Made by a program: the position numbers and the translations under genes | Notes under the pieces: generated by a model | The model's input: only the letters and a program-made list of their open reading frames with translations | The model's database searches: none | Told to the model about the DNA's origin: nothing | Part shown: positions 17,066 through 26,288 of the stretch, piece by piece | How the letters are laid out: every line of letters begins with the position of its first letter | Numbering within the stretch: position 1 is the first letter of the stretch | NCBI GenBank assembly: GCA_965218775.1 | Contig: CBDCLS010000006.1 | Span: 372,001 to 436,000 of the forward strand | Reading direction: 5' to 3' | DNA length: 64,000 nt | Origin: CAUZIZ01 sp965218775 | GTDB lineage: Bacteria > Acidobacteriota > UBA6911 > RPQK01 > JAJDTT01

Positions 17066-19140
17066 TGGTCGCTCCCCGATGAAGGCCTTCGTGAAGCCCA
17101 GGGGAGGTTGTCGAGCCGCCACACTTCATTGACGGTTGCACCGCTTGCATGGAACACCAAGGAGCGCCCGTCGGGATGAGGGCTGAGGCCCCATTGACCC
17201 ACCAGACCCAGACCGTCCATTGTCAAGCCGACGTCCGTCGCCTGGCCGCCGCTGATATCCACACTCCAGAGTGATTGACTCGCGTCGCCGACCCGTACGA
17301 AGAAGAGATGGGAACCTCGGTTCGACCAAGCGATGTTGCCAATCTTTTCAGGGATGTGGAGCACTTCTCGAAAGCTGTTGTCTTCCATGGAGAGAAGGCG
17401 AATGGCATGCTCGAAGGCTATAGCGAGGCAATCGCCATCGGGTGAGAGCACCAAACGTTGGAAATACGTTCCCGAGAGAAGCTCTTCCTCCTCCCCTGTC
17501 TCGAGGTCTCGCTTCCGAAGCCGACGGTCGTCGTGTTTGCCCACTACGTAGAAAACCGTATCGCCCTCGGGACTCCATGCCAGGCTGTGTACAGGAGTCC
17601 CCGTAAGGGCCAGGGTCGTCGCAAGCCCTGTTTGTGGGTCAATCCGAAATAGGCCGTCTCCCTTCCCCCGGGCGCGGGCCGCTACCAACAGGGATTTGCC
17701 GTCCAGAGCCCAGACTGGTTCCAAGCTGCGATCGTGAGTCACCGAGAGCGGTAGCTTGCGCTCCTGACCACTCTCAAAAGAATCAAGCACCAACGTCCAC
17801 GACGAGTTGTAACCACGGCCCGTCTGAACGGTATAGGCAAGGACTTGACCGTTAGGAGACCACGCGGGTCCTGTGGTGAAACCTTCGCCGGCAGTGCTGA
17901 GTCTCACCGGATCGCTCGCGGGTCGCTCGTCCGTGGCATCGAGAGTCAAAGAGTAGAGGTGATTCGACCCAGACGATAGAGCGTAGTAGACGGAGCCGTC
18001 ACGGGCGACACCAAGGGGCTGGGCGCGTCCAAGATTCCGCTTGAGCATTACCGGGGGCCCGTCGGCCATGCCCCCCTCAACGGACAGTGTGTAGAGATCT
18101 AGATTGCCGCTTCTATCACTTGCGAACAGCACTCCTCGCCCGTCCGGGGTCCAGCCAAAGGCACGATCGTCAGCGAGATGTTCGACTAAGGTCTTTTCTG
18201 TTCTTCCTTCTGTCGAGACAAGGTACAAATCTCGCGTCCTAGCGTCTTGGTCAGGGAAACGGTCGTAAAGGATGTAGTCTCCCTTGGGCGATAGGTGGGC
18301 GCGTCGGGGATCCCCCCCTCCTTTTGGGAAAGACGTAAGAACATGAAGAGCACCTGTCTCAATCGAGAGAGATGCATGGGTCACGGAGCGGTCACGGCCA
18401 ATCAGCAGGGCGAAAAGATCACGTCCACTGGGGAACCAAGCCGTTGGAATCGCATACACGATCCCTTGGGCTTCGTAGATTGTGCGTGAGCTGAAAGTAA
18501 CGGACGATTCCGTCAGCGGCCCGACGCGGATCTGGACTCGAGGCTCTCTCCGTTGGTTGATCCATGCAAAGGCGACCTGCGACCCATCCGGCGAGATTGC
18601 AGACCCTCGGGCCGCATACTCGTGAGGCTCATCCTGCCAATTTGTATCGGTTAACGCCCGATGCTGTCCGGTTTTCAAATCACGAATCGCTAAGTTCCCG
18701 TCCTGATCATTAAATGTCAGAAAGCGACCGTCTAGTGACACCCCTGAGAGCTCCGTATCGGGTCCAGCCCAAATCTGGCGGGCCGTAACCAGATCCTGTG
18801 CTGCTTCCGACAACGGGGTGGGAGGGTTGAGTATGAAGCGGTGAAACAAGAGTATGGCCAGCATCGCCAGGGCGGCCGCTCCCATCATAGAGTAGACCAG
18901 TGTGGTCCAGAGAGGACGTCCCTGCTGCCCTGCCTTCGCCCTCGGCTGACGCACATCACGCCAAGCGTCTAACTCGCTACGGTAGGCAAAGACGCTAGAG
19001 CGCTTGCCGGCCGTGTGCCGCCGGACCGGAAGACCTTCTCGCTTCTCCCAACGGATCGCCGTCCGGATGTCTCGTTCGAGGTAGCCGGCGATTTCCTTCC
19101 ATGACTGTAACGGCTTTTCGTCAGGCTGCTTGGGGTTCAT
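17062..19140 (-). CDS. Transmembrane HTH regulator with periplasmic PD40 beta-propeller
   Basis: 692 aa. Residues ~8-66 form a MerR/excisionase-like HTH (PLQSWKEIAGYLERDIRTAI..RWEKREGLPVRR, then FAYRSELDAWR). A single membrane helix follows at ~77-101 (LVYSMMGAAALAMLAILLF). The rest is a PD40/TolB-like propeller with repeated SPDG/SPNG blades (AISPDGSQVAFAW, GWTPDGRGVLFASDRSG). The topology is that of CadC/ToxR-type one-component sensors. I chose ATG 19138-19140, matching the paralogue at 31075-33237, with GAGGAGG upstream. Ligand and DNA targets unknown. Confidence 0.8.
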   Translation of the reverse strand: MNPKQPDEKPLQSWKEIAGYLERDIRTAIRWEKREGLPVRRHTAGKRSSVFAYRSELDAWRDVRQPRAKAGQQGRPLWTTLVYSMMGAAALAMLAILLFHRFILNPPTPLSEAAQDLVTARQIWAGPDTELSGVSLDGRFLTFNDQDGNLAIRDLKTGQHRALTDTNWQDEPHEYAARGSAISPDGSQVAFAWINQRREPRVQIRVGPLTESSVTFSSRTIYEAQGIVYAIPTAWFPSGRDLFALLIGRDRSVTHASLSIETGALHVLTSFPKGGGDPRRAHLSPKGDYILYDRFPDQDARTRDLYLVSTEGRTEKTLVEHLADDRAFGWTPDGRGVLFASDRSGNLDLYTLSVEGGMADGPPVMLKRNLGRAQPLGVARDGSVYYALSSGSNHLYSLTLDATDERPASDPVRLSTAGEGFTTGPAWSPNGQVLAYTVQTGRGYNSSWTLVLDSFESGQERKLPLSVTHDRSLEPVWALDGKSLLVAARARGKGDGLFRIDPQTGLATTLALTGTPVHSLAWSPEGDTVFYVVGKHDDRRLRKRDLETGEEEELLSGTYFQRLVLSPDGDCLAIAFEHAIRLLSMEDNSFREVLHIPEKIGNIAWSNRGSHLFFVRVGDASQSLWSVDISGGQATDVGLTMDGLGLVGQWGLSPHPDGRSLVFHASGATVNEVWRLDNLPWASRRPSSGSDQ

Positions 19141-19167
19141 CTTCCGGTCTAACCTCCTCTCGGGAAG

Positions 19168-19234
19168 AATAGGCCCCTCCCCCGCGATTTGGCAATCGGC
19201 AAAAAGCGTCACAGAAGCAATGTCACTTTTTGCC
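19168..19234 (-). promoter_or_regulatory. Inverted repeat and putative promoter before HTH-propeller gene 1
   Basis: Arms GGCAAAAAG (19198-19206) and CTTTTTGCC (19226-19234) with a 19-base centre; the inner edge is 58 nt from the start codon. On the minus strand TTGCCA lies just past the repeat, with TATTCT 18 bases on (ending near 19168), as possible -35 and -10. The paralogue has an equivalent repeat at 33298-33335 followed by the same ATTGCCA. Confidence 0.5.
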
Positions 19235-19318
19235 AATAAGAGAGCCCGAACTGAGTCTAAAGCGACGTGACGACGCGGAGCCAGAGGATAACTGACAGGA
19301 ACAACCGACGTTACTCGA

Positions 19319-19390
19319 CTCGATCAATGCGAATTTGAAAGCGGTCGTTCGATTTCGATCAAATCGGACGCTGTCTGTAAGATCGGGTGC
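19319..19390. repeat. Island palindromic repeat, copy 2 (partial)
   Basis: CGATCAATGCGAATTTGAA then AGCGGTCGTTCGATTTCGAT and CAAATCGGACGC. These blocks recur at 21585-21604, 46926-46946, 47060-47078 and 55830-55855. The rest of 19391-19581 shows no gene. Confidence 0.6.
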
Positions 19391-19581
19391 CAACTATCAC
19401 ATCCTGACCCGTCATGTTGCCTGGCAATGCAGGCTGTCGAGTCAAATCTGTCAAGAAAGCGAAACAGCTCTCGATTCCATTCAGAGTTTCGGGACCACTA
19501 GTTCTGGTACTCGTCAAATAGGAGAAATGCGACCATTTATATTGACGACAGTATATGTTAACTGATATTTAAAGTAATTAG

Positions 19582-20244
19582 ATGACACGAGTTGATCAGC
19601 ACAGCGAAGATAGCTCTGTTGCAACGGCTATGCAACGAGCCATAGCTCGGGCCAAGAGGCACAACCGCAGAGAGATCACTCCGGACGACCTCCTGGTTGG
19701 TCTCTTGCAAACCGTGGCTCGATTCAATGTTGCCGAAATCGGTCCGTGGATCATCGACCTCGAAGAGCTCGATGCGACGTGGGAAGAAGGAGTTTCAGGG
19801 GGGCCGAAGGTGAAATACAGCGTGGCCGCGGTTGGAATCTTCGACCGAGCGGCAGCTATCGCCAGGAGAGATGGCAACTCGAAGGTGGGCGTGGTTCATC
19901 TGCTGGCTGCCTTCGGCTATGAACCAGGCGGTTTGATGGAAACATTGCGGGAGACTCTAGGGTTCAGTGCAGCGCATTGGCGAGCAGCACTGGCCCAGTG
20001 GCAAGACTCTGGTGGACATCGCACTCGAGCGAAGCCTTCCCGTGAAGCGAGAGCTGAGGACCCTGAGGAAAAGTCCTTGCTGAGTCCCGATGAAGCTGCG
20101 CAGTTGCTCGGCGTCCACACCCAGACGATTCGTGGGTACATTCGTTCGGGTCGACTACCGGCCTATCGACTGGCCGGTGAGAGGGCCCTGCGTATCAAGA
20201 GAGAAGACCTGTTTCGTCTCTTGGAGCCGTTCAGTCCAGAGTGA
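19582..20244 (+). CDS. Clp-N domain fused to excisionase-type HTH
   Basis: 220 aa. Residues ~10-135 look like a double Clp N-terminal (substrate-adaptor) domain: ATAMQRAIARAKRHNRREIT..DDLLVGLLQTV and AAAIARRDGNSKVGVVHLLAAF. After a charged linker, residues ~165-215 are a MerR/Xis-type HTH (LLSPDEAAQLLGVHTQTIRG..IRSGRLPAYRLAGERALRIK). The AAA+ ATPase domains of ClpA/C are absent. The combination suggests a DNA-binding regulator whose Clp-N part senses a peptide or recruits a protease, which is inference. It is 30 bp before a DUF4242 gene in a likely operon. Confidence 0.8.
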   Translation: MTRVDQHSEDSSVATAMQRAIARAKRHNRREITPDDLLVGLLQTVARFNVAEIGPWIIDLEELDATWEEGVSGGPKVKYSVAAVGIFDRAAAIARRDGNSKVGVVHLLAAFGYEPGGLMETLRETLGFSAAHWRAALAQWQDSGGHRTRAKPSREARAEDPEEKSLLSPDEAAQLLGVHTQTIRGYIRSGRLPAYRLAGERALRIKREDLFRLLEPFSPE

Positions 20245-20274
20245 CGGTCACAAGACAAGAAAAGGAGAAGAACA

Positions 20275-20547
20275 ATGCCAATGTACGTTGTCCAACGTGA
20301 TCTTCCCGGAATAACACCAGATCAGCTAACTGCAGCGGGTCTGCGGGCCAAAGCATGCTGTGCTGAGATGACAGAAGAAGGGCAGCCGGTTGACTGGATC
20401 CGGAGCTACTTCCTACCCGAGAGCCAGCAGACGCACTGTTACTTCCAAGCGGAGAATAGCGAGCTTGTAAGAGAGGCGAACGAACGGGCCCAGATTCCGT
20501 TCGCGAAGATTCTTGAGGTTCAAGAGTTGACACCAGAAATGGTTTGA
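20275..20547 (+). CDS. DUF4242 family small protein
   Basis: 90 aa, starting MPMYVVQRDLPGITPDQL, with CCAEMTEEGQPVDWIRSYFL, HCYFQAENSELVREANERAQ and IPFAKILEVQELTPEMV. This matches DUF4242, a ferredoxin-like alpha/beta fold; one studied actinobacterial member binds nickel. Histidine and cysteine content is low here, so metal binding is not evident. AAAAGGAG precedes the start, and the Clp-N/HTH gene directly upstream may regulate it. Confidence 0.8.
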   Translation: MPMYVVQRDLPGITPDQLTAAGLRAKACCAEMTEEGQPVDWIRSYFLPESQQTHCYFQAENSELVREANERAQIPFAKILEVQELTPEMV

Positions 20548-20746
20548 GACCCAGGTCACGGGTGTTAGACCCCAGGTGCGATCGTAGAGCTTGGCCCATA
20601 TCCCGTTCAGTTCTCATGGTTGGCGACGTCCTGGGCGTCCCGCTATCTGTCGCGCCCGAGGAAGAAGGATAGGACTGGGAACCTCCTCAGCTGGGCCGGG
20701 GGGCTGAACTCTAAATCAAAACGGCTTAACCAAAGGAGGGTCAGAA

Positions 20747-21424
20747 ATGTCATCCAAACTAATTCCGAAACTGCTCGTGGTTCTTGCGGCTTTCTTGCTC
20801 GCTATGGGTAAGGGAAAACCAGACGACGACCTTCCAAAGGTCGACATTACCTTTCTCGACCGGTTCGACGACAAAGTACGTAGTGACGGAATGGGAGCCT
20901 ATTTTCACGGTGAGGAAGGCGTCATGGCCAAAATCAATGTGACCCGCTCAAACCCATCCGGACAAATCACAGGCACCGACGACCTTCTCTTTGATCCCGA
21001 CCGAGATCTCAGCCGGAACGATATGAAACAGGGGCTGGGGCGCTCCTTACTTTTCGTTCTGGAGGAAAATCTGGGGGCCGACCCCGACTGTAACACCCAG
21101 CTGACGAGTGCAACGTTGTTGGAAGGCGCTTTTCTAAACGTCGATAAACTGGGAGCTGTGGGACCGGGAGAACCGGCGGTTTTTGAAGAGGCGCAGTTCA
21201 ACACCTCGCTCGGAATTCTTCGTTTCGATCCCTCCCAATATCCGGGGACCGGGCTCGTCAGGATAGAGCGAATTGATGACTGCGAGTGGAATGTGACTTC
21301 GGTTGGGGTTGACGGTGGAGGTCCGGTGGCGGTCCTGCTCCAGTCTGACAAGGGTGGGACGTGTGAGCTCGGCCGTTTTCATGTTCCCTTTCAGATGATG
21401 GTCCAGCTGCAGACGTGTCCGTGA
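20747..21424 (+). CDS. Secreted protein of unknown function
   Basis: 225 aa with signal peptide (LIPKLLVVLAAFLLAMG) and strong Shine-Dalgarno (AAAGGAGGG). The mature part is acidic, with two or three probable disulfide cysteines (PDCNTQ, DDCEWN, GTCELG, QTCP) and a predicted beta-rich fold. I do not recognise the family. The 200 bp upstream (20548-20746) hold nothing I can name. Confidence 0.65.
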   Translation: MSSKLIPKLLVVLAAFLLAMGKGKPDDDLPKVDITFLDRFDDKVRSDGMGAYFHGEEGVMAKINVTRSNPSGQITGTDDLLFDPDRDLSRNDMKQGLGRSLLFVLEENLGADPDCNTQLTSATLLEGAFLNVDKLGAVGPGEPAVFEEAQFNTSLGILRFDPSQYPGTGLVRIERIDDCEWNVTSVGVDGGGPVAVLLQSDKGGTCELGRFHVPFQMMVQLQTCP

Positions 21425-21544
21425 GCAAGGAGTAGTGCTCTAGCCCGGGGAGTTTCAGTACCGGTAGGTGCCGCCGCACCGAGCAGACATTGGAACTGAG
21501 AGGCATGAACGGCGACTCTTGAGCGTTTGCGGTGGGATCCTTTT

Positions 21545-21655
21545 CGTCGAAAATCTGAATGTCCGCACCTAAAAGCGGACATTCAAATTCGCATTGATCG
21601 AGTGATGTCTGACGATATCCTATAGGTTTCTGACTGGACGATAACTGGACGACAC
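21545..21655. repeat. Island palindromic repeat, copy 3, with perfect hairpin
   Basis: GAATGTCCGC-ACCTAAAA-GCGGACATTC (21557-21584), then CATTGATCGAGTGATGTCTG and CGATATCCTATAGGTTTCTG on the plus strand, the reverse complement of the block at 46876-46945. It lies between two convergent genes and may terminate both. The remainder of 21425-21935 shows no gene. Confidence 0.7.
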
Positions 21656-21935
21656 TTCTTGGAGGCTCCTCAGGTTCCGCCCAATAAGATTCATAACTCC
21701 ACCGACCGTAGCACCACTACTCCACTGGCTAGGCGAACACTCATTTCTCTGCGGAGCAAGAGGGATTCTGTTCTCAGTTGAAATAGGAGAGAGTTGACGC
21801 TTAACAGAGCACCATTTTGCTGCCTGGCTTCCGCGTCGGAGCCGCGAATCTCATCTTTTTGGGTCAAGTCCGATTTCTGCCGTAACTTCGACTGCGGGAC
21901 AAAGCCATATCGTGGCCAAGGGTGCGAGGTGACAG

Positions 21936-24122
21936 CTACGGCTTCAGGTGTTCTTGGAAATGTCGTGCGACAGCCCCAAACCAGTATGCTCTTGCTACTG
22001 TCGGGCCGTGATCTCCCCCTGGTATGACAACTAGATCGAACTTCTTTCCAGCTTTAATGAAGGCATCGGCGAGCTTCATCGTGTGAGAAAAAGGGGAGCC
22101 CAGATCGCTGGTGCCGTGGATGATCAGTAGCTCACCCTTGAGATTTTCAGCAAGCCGGAGAGTTGAAGACCTTTCATATCCCTCCGGGTTGTTTTCGGGA
22201 AGGTCCATAGAGGCCACAATTTGGTAATGATGGTCAATGAGCTCGCCCACTGGAGCGGTTGCCACTCCGACACGATAAACATCAGGCTCAACCAGCATCG
22301 CACGTATCGCCAATCTCCCGCCGTTGGAGTGGCCAAAAATACCCACATGGTTCCGATCCATGAAGGTTCGAGAATTGGTTAACTGTTTGAGCGCCGCCAC
22401 GTGATTGTGGGAACCGCTTGCCTCGATCATAAAGGTAATGAACCCGAGCTGAGCCAGGGCCTGGGCGATCGTTCCGAACTGATTGGGAACAAAGTTTCGC
22501 GAGACTACTCTTCCGCCATGGATGATTTCTATCACCGGGTACCTTTGCCGACCATCAAAGTCATATGGCTTGTAGATCACCCCATAGATGTCGGTCTTGC
22601 CATCCGCAGCTTTGACACTGAATTCCTCAGGTGCTCTCCAACGGATTCCTTTTAGTGCTTGGGTATTCGCTTTCGAGAGCGTCCGAAGCAGGGTGCCATC
22701 CGCCCTACGCAAGTCGACGGACTGGGAACGATTGGAAGTCGAATGAGTGTCGAGGAAAAACTCTTTCGATGGGGACAACTCAACCTGATGCCGACCCGTA
22801 GTCTGGGTCAGACGAATGAACTGGCCACTGTCCAAATCCACCCGGTACAGGTGGGTATCGAAAGGTCGCGCTCGGTCGTCAGAGGCCATCAGATACACCC
22901 AACCGTTCGACTCATCCACAGAGACAACCTGCTCCACGGGGAAAGACCCCTTCGTTAATTGTCGAATCAGGGCCCCGTCGAGTTCATACAGGTAAGGGTG
23001 ATCCCAGCCATCCCGCTCGGACATCCAAATAAGCCGCTTGCCTTTTTCCAGAAACGTTACCAGTCTGTCCCACCAGGGAAAGTACAGGTACCGAACAGCG
23101 GTCTCTCCGGTCTCAGTCAGAATGACTCTTGACTTGCCCTTAGCAGCGTCGGCAACCATGAGTTGTAAGACCGTGACGTTGCTGTTGGCCTTTAAGAGAA
23201 GTAACGCCGAGCTGTCAGGCAACCACCCACTGATATGAAGGTGCTGGTCCGGCTCGGGCCCGGTGTCGATCCGGATCTTCTTCCCGGAAAGAATATCGAT
23301 TATGAAAAGCTCAGTCTGATAAAGGGGCCCTCGCGCCCTGGGGTTGCCGCGTACCCACTCGACTTCCTCTGTTGGCGTCAGCCATTGAATGATGGGCGTC
23401 TTCGGGACATTCCGCCAATCCGTTTTCCTGATCGCCAGTTTCCGGCTGTCTGGCGACCACATTGGTGGGAACCTCGCCCAAGCTCCCCAGTCGAAGTCTT
23501 CGACGCCATCCGTCGTGAGCCAGGTGATCCCGTCGTCGAGTGGGGATCGCAAGTATAGATTGTGATCCTTGACACCCACGAACCATCTCCGATCTGGTGA
23601 GGGAAGTTCGTAGATCTCCGGATAGTAGTAGTAGGCTTTTCGGATGAGTTGGGGTGTTCTTCTCCTTCTGTCTGCCTCCGATTCCGGAGGCACTCGCCTC
23701 ATCTCGTAGGTATCCAGCCGAAGGTCGAATTCCTGCTCTTCTACTGTGAAGCGAACCGTCGTCTCTTCCTCGTCAACAAAGCTGAACGTGTCAAAGGGCA
23801 TGCTTTGATGGGCTGGATCGTGAATTGTGGCCAGAACTTTTTGAAGCCGTGCCGAGTCGAACATTGGCTCCTTGATATTCGCAATCGGATCGACCTTCCA
23901 GATCACCGTATTCTCCGGCGCCCCTTCGGCGTACCAGAAGCTGTTCCCGTCCGCCATCCAGTGCGGATCGACCTTGCCCCCTTTGACGTACTTCGGGAAC
24001 TCCAGGTACCGCCGGTACATCTCCTCACGCTCGACCTGGCCATTGGGCTGGGCATTGACGCCAACTGTGATCAGGCTCAGACCGATTACAGTACACGCAA
24101 TGGCTCCTCTTCTGCCCCTCAT
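21936..24122 (-). CDS. S9 family (prolyl oligopeptidase-type) serine peptidase, secreted
   Basis: 728 aa. Signal peptide (AIACTVIGLSLITVGVNAQ), a DPP-IV-type N-terminal propeller with WSPDSRKLAI and WMSERDGWDHPYLYELDG, and a C-terminal alpha/beta-hydrolase domain. Catalytic Ser is in GIFGHSNGGRLA, Asp in IHGTSDLGSP, His in GGDHGP. The oxyanion-side region DFDGRQRYPVIEIIHGG is as expected. I chose ATG 24120-24122, with GGAGGTGGAG directly upstream. It is a paralogue of 35158-37422, sharing almost the same mature N-terminus (EREEMYRRYLEFPKYVKGG). Confidence 0.9.
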   Translation of the reverse strand: MRGRRGAIACTVIGLSLITVGVNAQPNGQVEREEMYRRYLEFPKYVKGGKVDPHWMADGNSFWYAEGAPENTVIWKVDPIANIKEPMFDSARLQKVLATIHDPAHQSMPFDTFSFVDEEETTVRFTVEEQEFDLRLDTYEMRRVPPESEADRRRRTPQLIRKAYYYYPEIYELPSPDRRWFVGVKDHNLYLRSPLDDGITWLTTDGVEDFDWGAWARFPPMWSPDSRKLAIRKTDWRNVPKTPIIQWLTPTEEVEWVRGNPRARGPLYQTELFIIDILSGKKIRIDTGPEPDQHLHISGWLPDSSALLLLKANSNVTVLQLMVADAAKGKSRVILTETGETAVRYLYFPWWDRLVTFLEKGKRLIWMSERDGWDHPYLYELDGALIRQLTKGSFPVEQVVSVDESNGWVYLMASDDRARPFDTHLYRVDLDSGQFIRLTQTTGRHQVELSPSKEFFLDTHSTSNRSQSVDLRRADGTLLRTLSKANTQALKGIRWRAPEEFSVKAADGKTDIYGVIYKPYDFDGRQRYPVIEIIHGGRVVSRNFVPNQFGTIAQALAQLGFITFMIEASGSHNHVAALKQLTNSRTFMDRNHVGIFGHSNGGRLAIRAMLVEPDVYRVGVATAPVGELIDHHYQIVASMDLPENNPEGYERSSTLRLAENLKGELLIIHGTSDLGSPFSHTMKLADAFIKAGKKFDLVVIPGGDHGPTVARAYWFGAVARHFQEHLKP

Positions 24123-24189
24123 CTCCACCTCCAGATCCGATTCCTGGTCAAGCATTCTCTCAGCTTTGTTAGCCGAGTTGCTCCGCTAT

Positions 24190-24412
24190 CCTAGAACATT
24201 ACTTCAACCAAGCATTCAGATCGACTTCGTTTGCACAGTGTCGATCTGCTCTGCCCTGAATGAGTATTCTTTCCCTTGCTCTTTGGTAAGCTATCCTTGG
24301 AGCTTACTGAGTTGAGCGGATTCGAACTCAGTGATCTTGACACCCCGCCAAGAATCCGAGGCTCGAATCACCGCCGAGTACGACAACTTTAGCACTGGGC
24401 GCTCGCCAAACA
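24190..24412 (-). repeat. Duplicated upstream leader, copy A
   Basis: Read on the minus strand it matches 33467-33680 over roughly 200 bp with gaps: GCTAAAGTTG..GTACTCGGCGGTGATTCGAGCC, TTGGCGGGGT, CACTGAGTTCGAATCCGCTC and GAATACTCAT. It ends about 70 bp before the S9 peptidase start. No continuous reading frame is shared, so a 5' untranslated or promoter region is more likely than a gene. Confidence 0.6.
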
Positions 24413-24504
24413 AATTCCCCGCAGCTTGAGTTCTAGGAGGGTAAGGAGAAGGCTCCAAGCACTTGGACGTATGACGCCCTACCTGGAAACTGACAGCTCC
24501 TTTC

Positions 24505-24573
24505 GAAGCGCCCGAAAGCGGTCGTTCGGGGGGCGATCTTCTCTGACACTGTTTGTACGGTCAGGTCTGGGCT
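24505..24573. repeat. Island palindromic repeat, copy 4 (reverse)
   Basis: The reverse complement reads CAGACCTGACCGTACAAACA, GTGTCAGAGAAGATCGCC and GAACGACCGCTTTCGGGCG, matching copy 1. No gene is seen between 24574 and 24810. Confidence 0.55.
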
Positions 24574-24810
24574 ATTACAACAAAGCCACACCATTCACCA
24601 AACCCGCCAAAATCCGGGACCGACACCTCACGCACAATCAAGTCCCCAGGCCCGAATTCTGTCACCCCTAGGACCCGAGTTTCACCACCCATTCCCGACT
24701 GGCCAGTGACCCCATACCGGGAGTAGCCCACCAGAGAGTGCGCGGGGGAACCAGTGCCCGTGTGGGAAAGGCAATGGTACTATTCAGCCTATATATGGAG
24801 GTCACGTCCG

Positions 24811-25470
24811 ATGAGAGTTGATGGTTACGATCTTGCTGTCGTAGGGGTAGTCCTATTGGGGGTCAGCACTGTTCTGTTCGCTCACGTAGGCCACTTATAT
24901 ACCAACGAGGCCGCACAGATGTTCATGGGTACGAATCCCTTTCAACTTCGGGATTCGATCATCAGCCGTTGGGAAAATAGAACCGCCGTGCTCTTGTTAA
25001 TCGTTGGAGGGCTGGTCGGCATCCTCGGGACTCTCCGAGCAGCGAGCCTCGGTCATGAGGGGTACCTGGTAGGCCCGAGTCGTTATGCTTGGGAAACGAG
25101 ACGGTTCCCTATAACGATGGAAATAATCGTGCTTATCGCTGTCGGACTCGTTCTTTGGCGCGGTACAGTGGGAATCACAAACTGGCTCAGCGCGCACGAA
25201 TACGTACCAGTTATGGTCGACCAGCAAAGGGACTTGTGGCAGCAAAGTATCTTTGTACTCGCCAATGGAGGACGTTACAGGAACGAGGTTGAAAAGGGGA
25301 CTACTATTGAGCCGGCGATTAGTCAACAGAGAATCGAACGGGCCAATGGCAACCTTGAGCAGATTGGCAAGCTCATCGATGTTCCACGGAAGAAGAACGA
25401 ACCCATGAAGCACTATTCAGACCGGCTGCTGCCGCTTTTTGAGGTGCCAGGTGAAAAGCAGGTGGAGTAG
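24811..25470 (+). CDS. Membrane protein of unknown function
   Basis: 219 aa from ATG 24811, chosen because TGGAGGT lies eight bases upstream. Three hydrophobic segments are visible: LAVVGVVLLGVSTVLFAHVG, AVLLLIVGGLVGILGTLRA and MEIIVLIAVGLVLWRGTVG. They are followed by a soluble, charged C-terminal third. I do not recognise the family. It has no close same-strand neighbour. Confidence 0.6.
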   Translation: MRVDGYDLAVVGVVLLGVSTVLFAHVGHLYTNEAAQMFMGTNPFQLRDSIISRWENRTAVLLLIVGGLVGILGTLRAASLGHEGYLVGPSRYAWETRRFPITMEIIVLIAVGLVLWRGTVGITNWLSAHEYVPVMVDQQRDLWQQSIFVLANGGRYRNEVEKGTTIEPAISQQRIERANGNLEQIGKLIDVPRKKNEPMKHYSDRLLPLFEVPGEKQVE

Positions 25471-25479
25471 TGAAAGTAG

Positions 25480-25848
25480 CTACCGGTTCTCCAGTTGTGG
25501 CTCCCATGCCTGCTTGAACGATTCAACGGCCGCCACAATGTCGGCGTCGAATCCAAGTTCACCTTCCTCGTTTAAATCGGTCATCAGACAGAGAACGGCA
25601 TTGTGCGCGGTCATCAGAGCCGCGGGTGTCCACTGAGTAGATGGGGCAACGTCAACGTCGCCGGTGGTTTGATTGGAACCGGAGACAAACGCTGTTACGT
25701 CTCCATGAACTAGTCCGGAGCCCCATCGGTAAACTGTGCGGTAGATATGCCCTCGCCCGGCCTCAGTAGCCGGGGCGAAGGGTATCTTCCTTTGCTTCCT
25801 GCCCTCCGAGCCGTTGCTCTCGGTTGGCGAACAGAAGAGTGGAGCCAC
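25480..25848 (-). other. Uncertain ORF, perhaps a gene remnant
   Basis: About 122 codons from a GTG at 25848. The segment IYRTVYRWGSGLVHGDVTAF and the amphipathic C-terminus (GFDADIVAAVESFKQAWEPQ) look protein-like and faintly recall DUF5677-type proteins, but the N-terminal 30 residues are low-complexity and no Shine-Dalgarno is present. Possibly the 3' part of a decayed gene. Confidence 0.35.
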
Positions 25849-25853
25849 TAGAA

Positions 25854-26159
25854 CTACGGTTCAACGCCACCAATTGGGATGCGCTCGAACAGAACTGTCA
25901 TCGGAATTCTTGCGACTCCTTGCAGCTGACCATCGGCCCACAACTCGGCCCGATCGGCATCGTTTCCGGGATCGTCGGGGTTAACCGTAGTCAGCACCGC
26001 CAGGTTCTCAGCGGGACGGAGGATGTAAAGAGGATCAACATATATAATTTGGCCGCCTCCAGAGTTAGTTGGGGGGTGCTGGATTCTGATTTCCAGCTGT
26101 TGGCGGCTGGCATTCTTCTTGAACAGCCGGTCGGCGGCGAAAGCTAGCAGCAGATTGTC
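25854..26159 (-). other. Open frame without start codon, possible pseudogene fragment
   Basis: About 100 stop-free codons on the minus strand (LLLAFAADRLFKKN, IIYVDPLYILRPAENLAVLT, ELWADGQLQGVARIPMTVLF) ending in TAG at 25854-25856, with no ATG near the beginning. It reads like protein-coding sequence of an unidentified gene. The rest of 26160-26288 shows nothing. Confidence 0.3.
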
Positions 26160-26288
26160 GACGCAAAATCAGGGAGTCGAGGATCTGCTATTCGTAGACC
26201 ACTCCTTCCCAACTGTCGCAAGCACGCATCCCTCGGTGACTATCGTTGACTTTGACTACTAATGGTATGGCCCTCGAATAGCTCCCTC

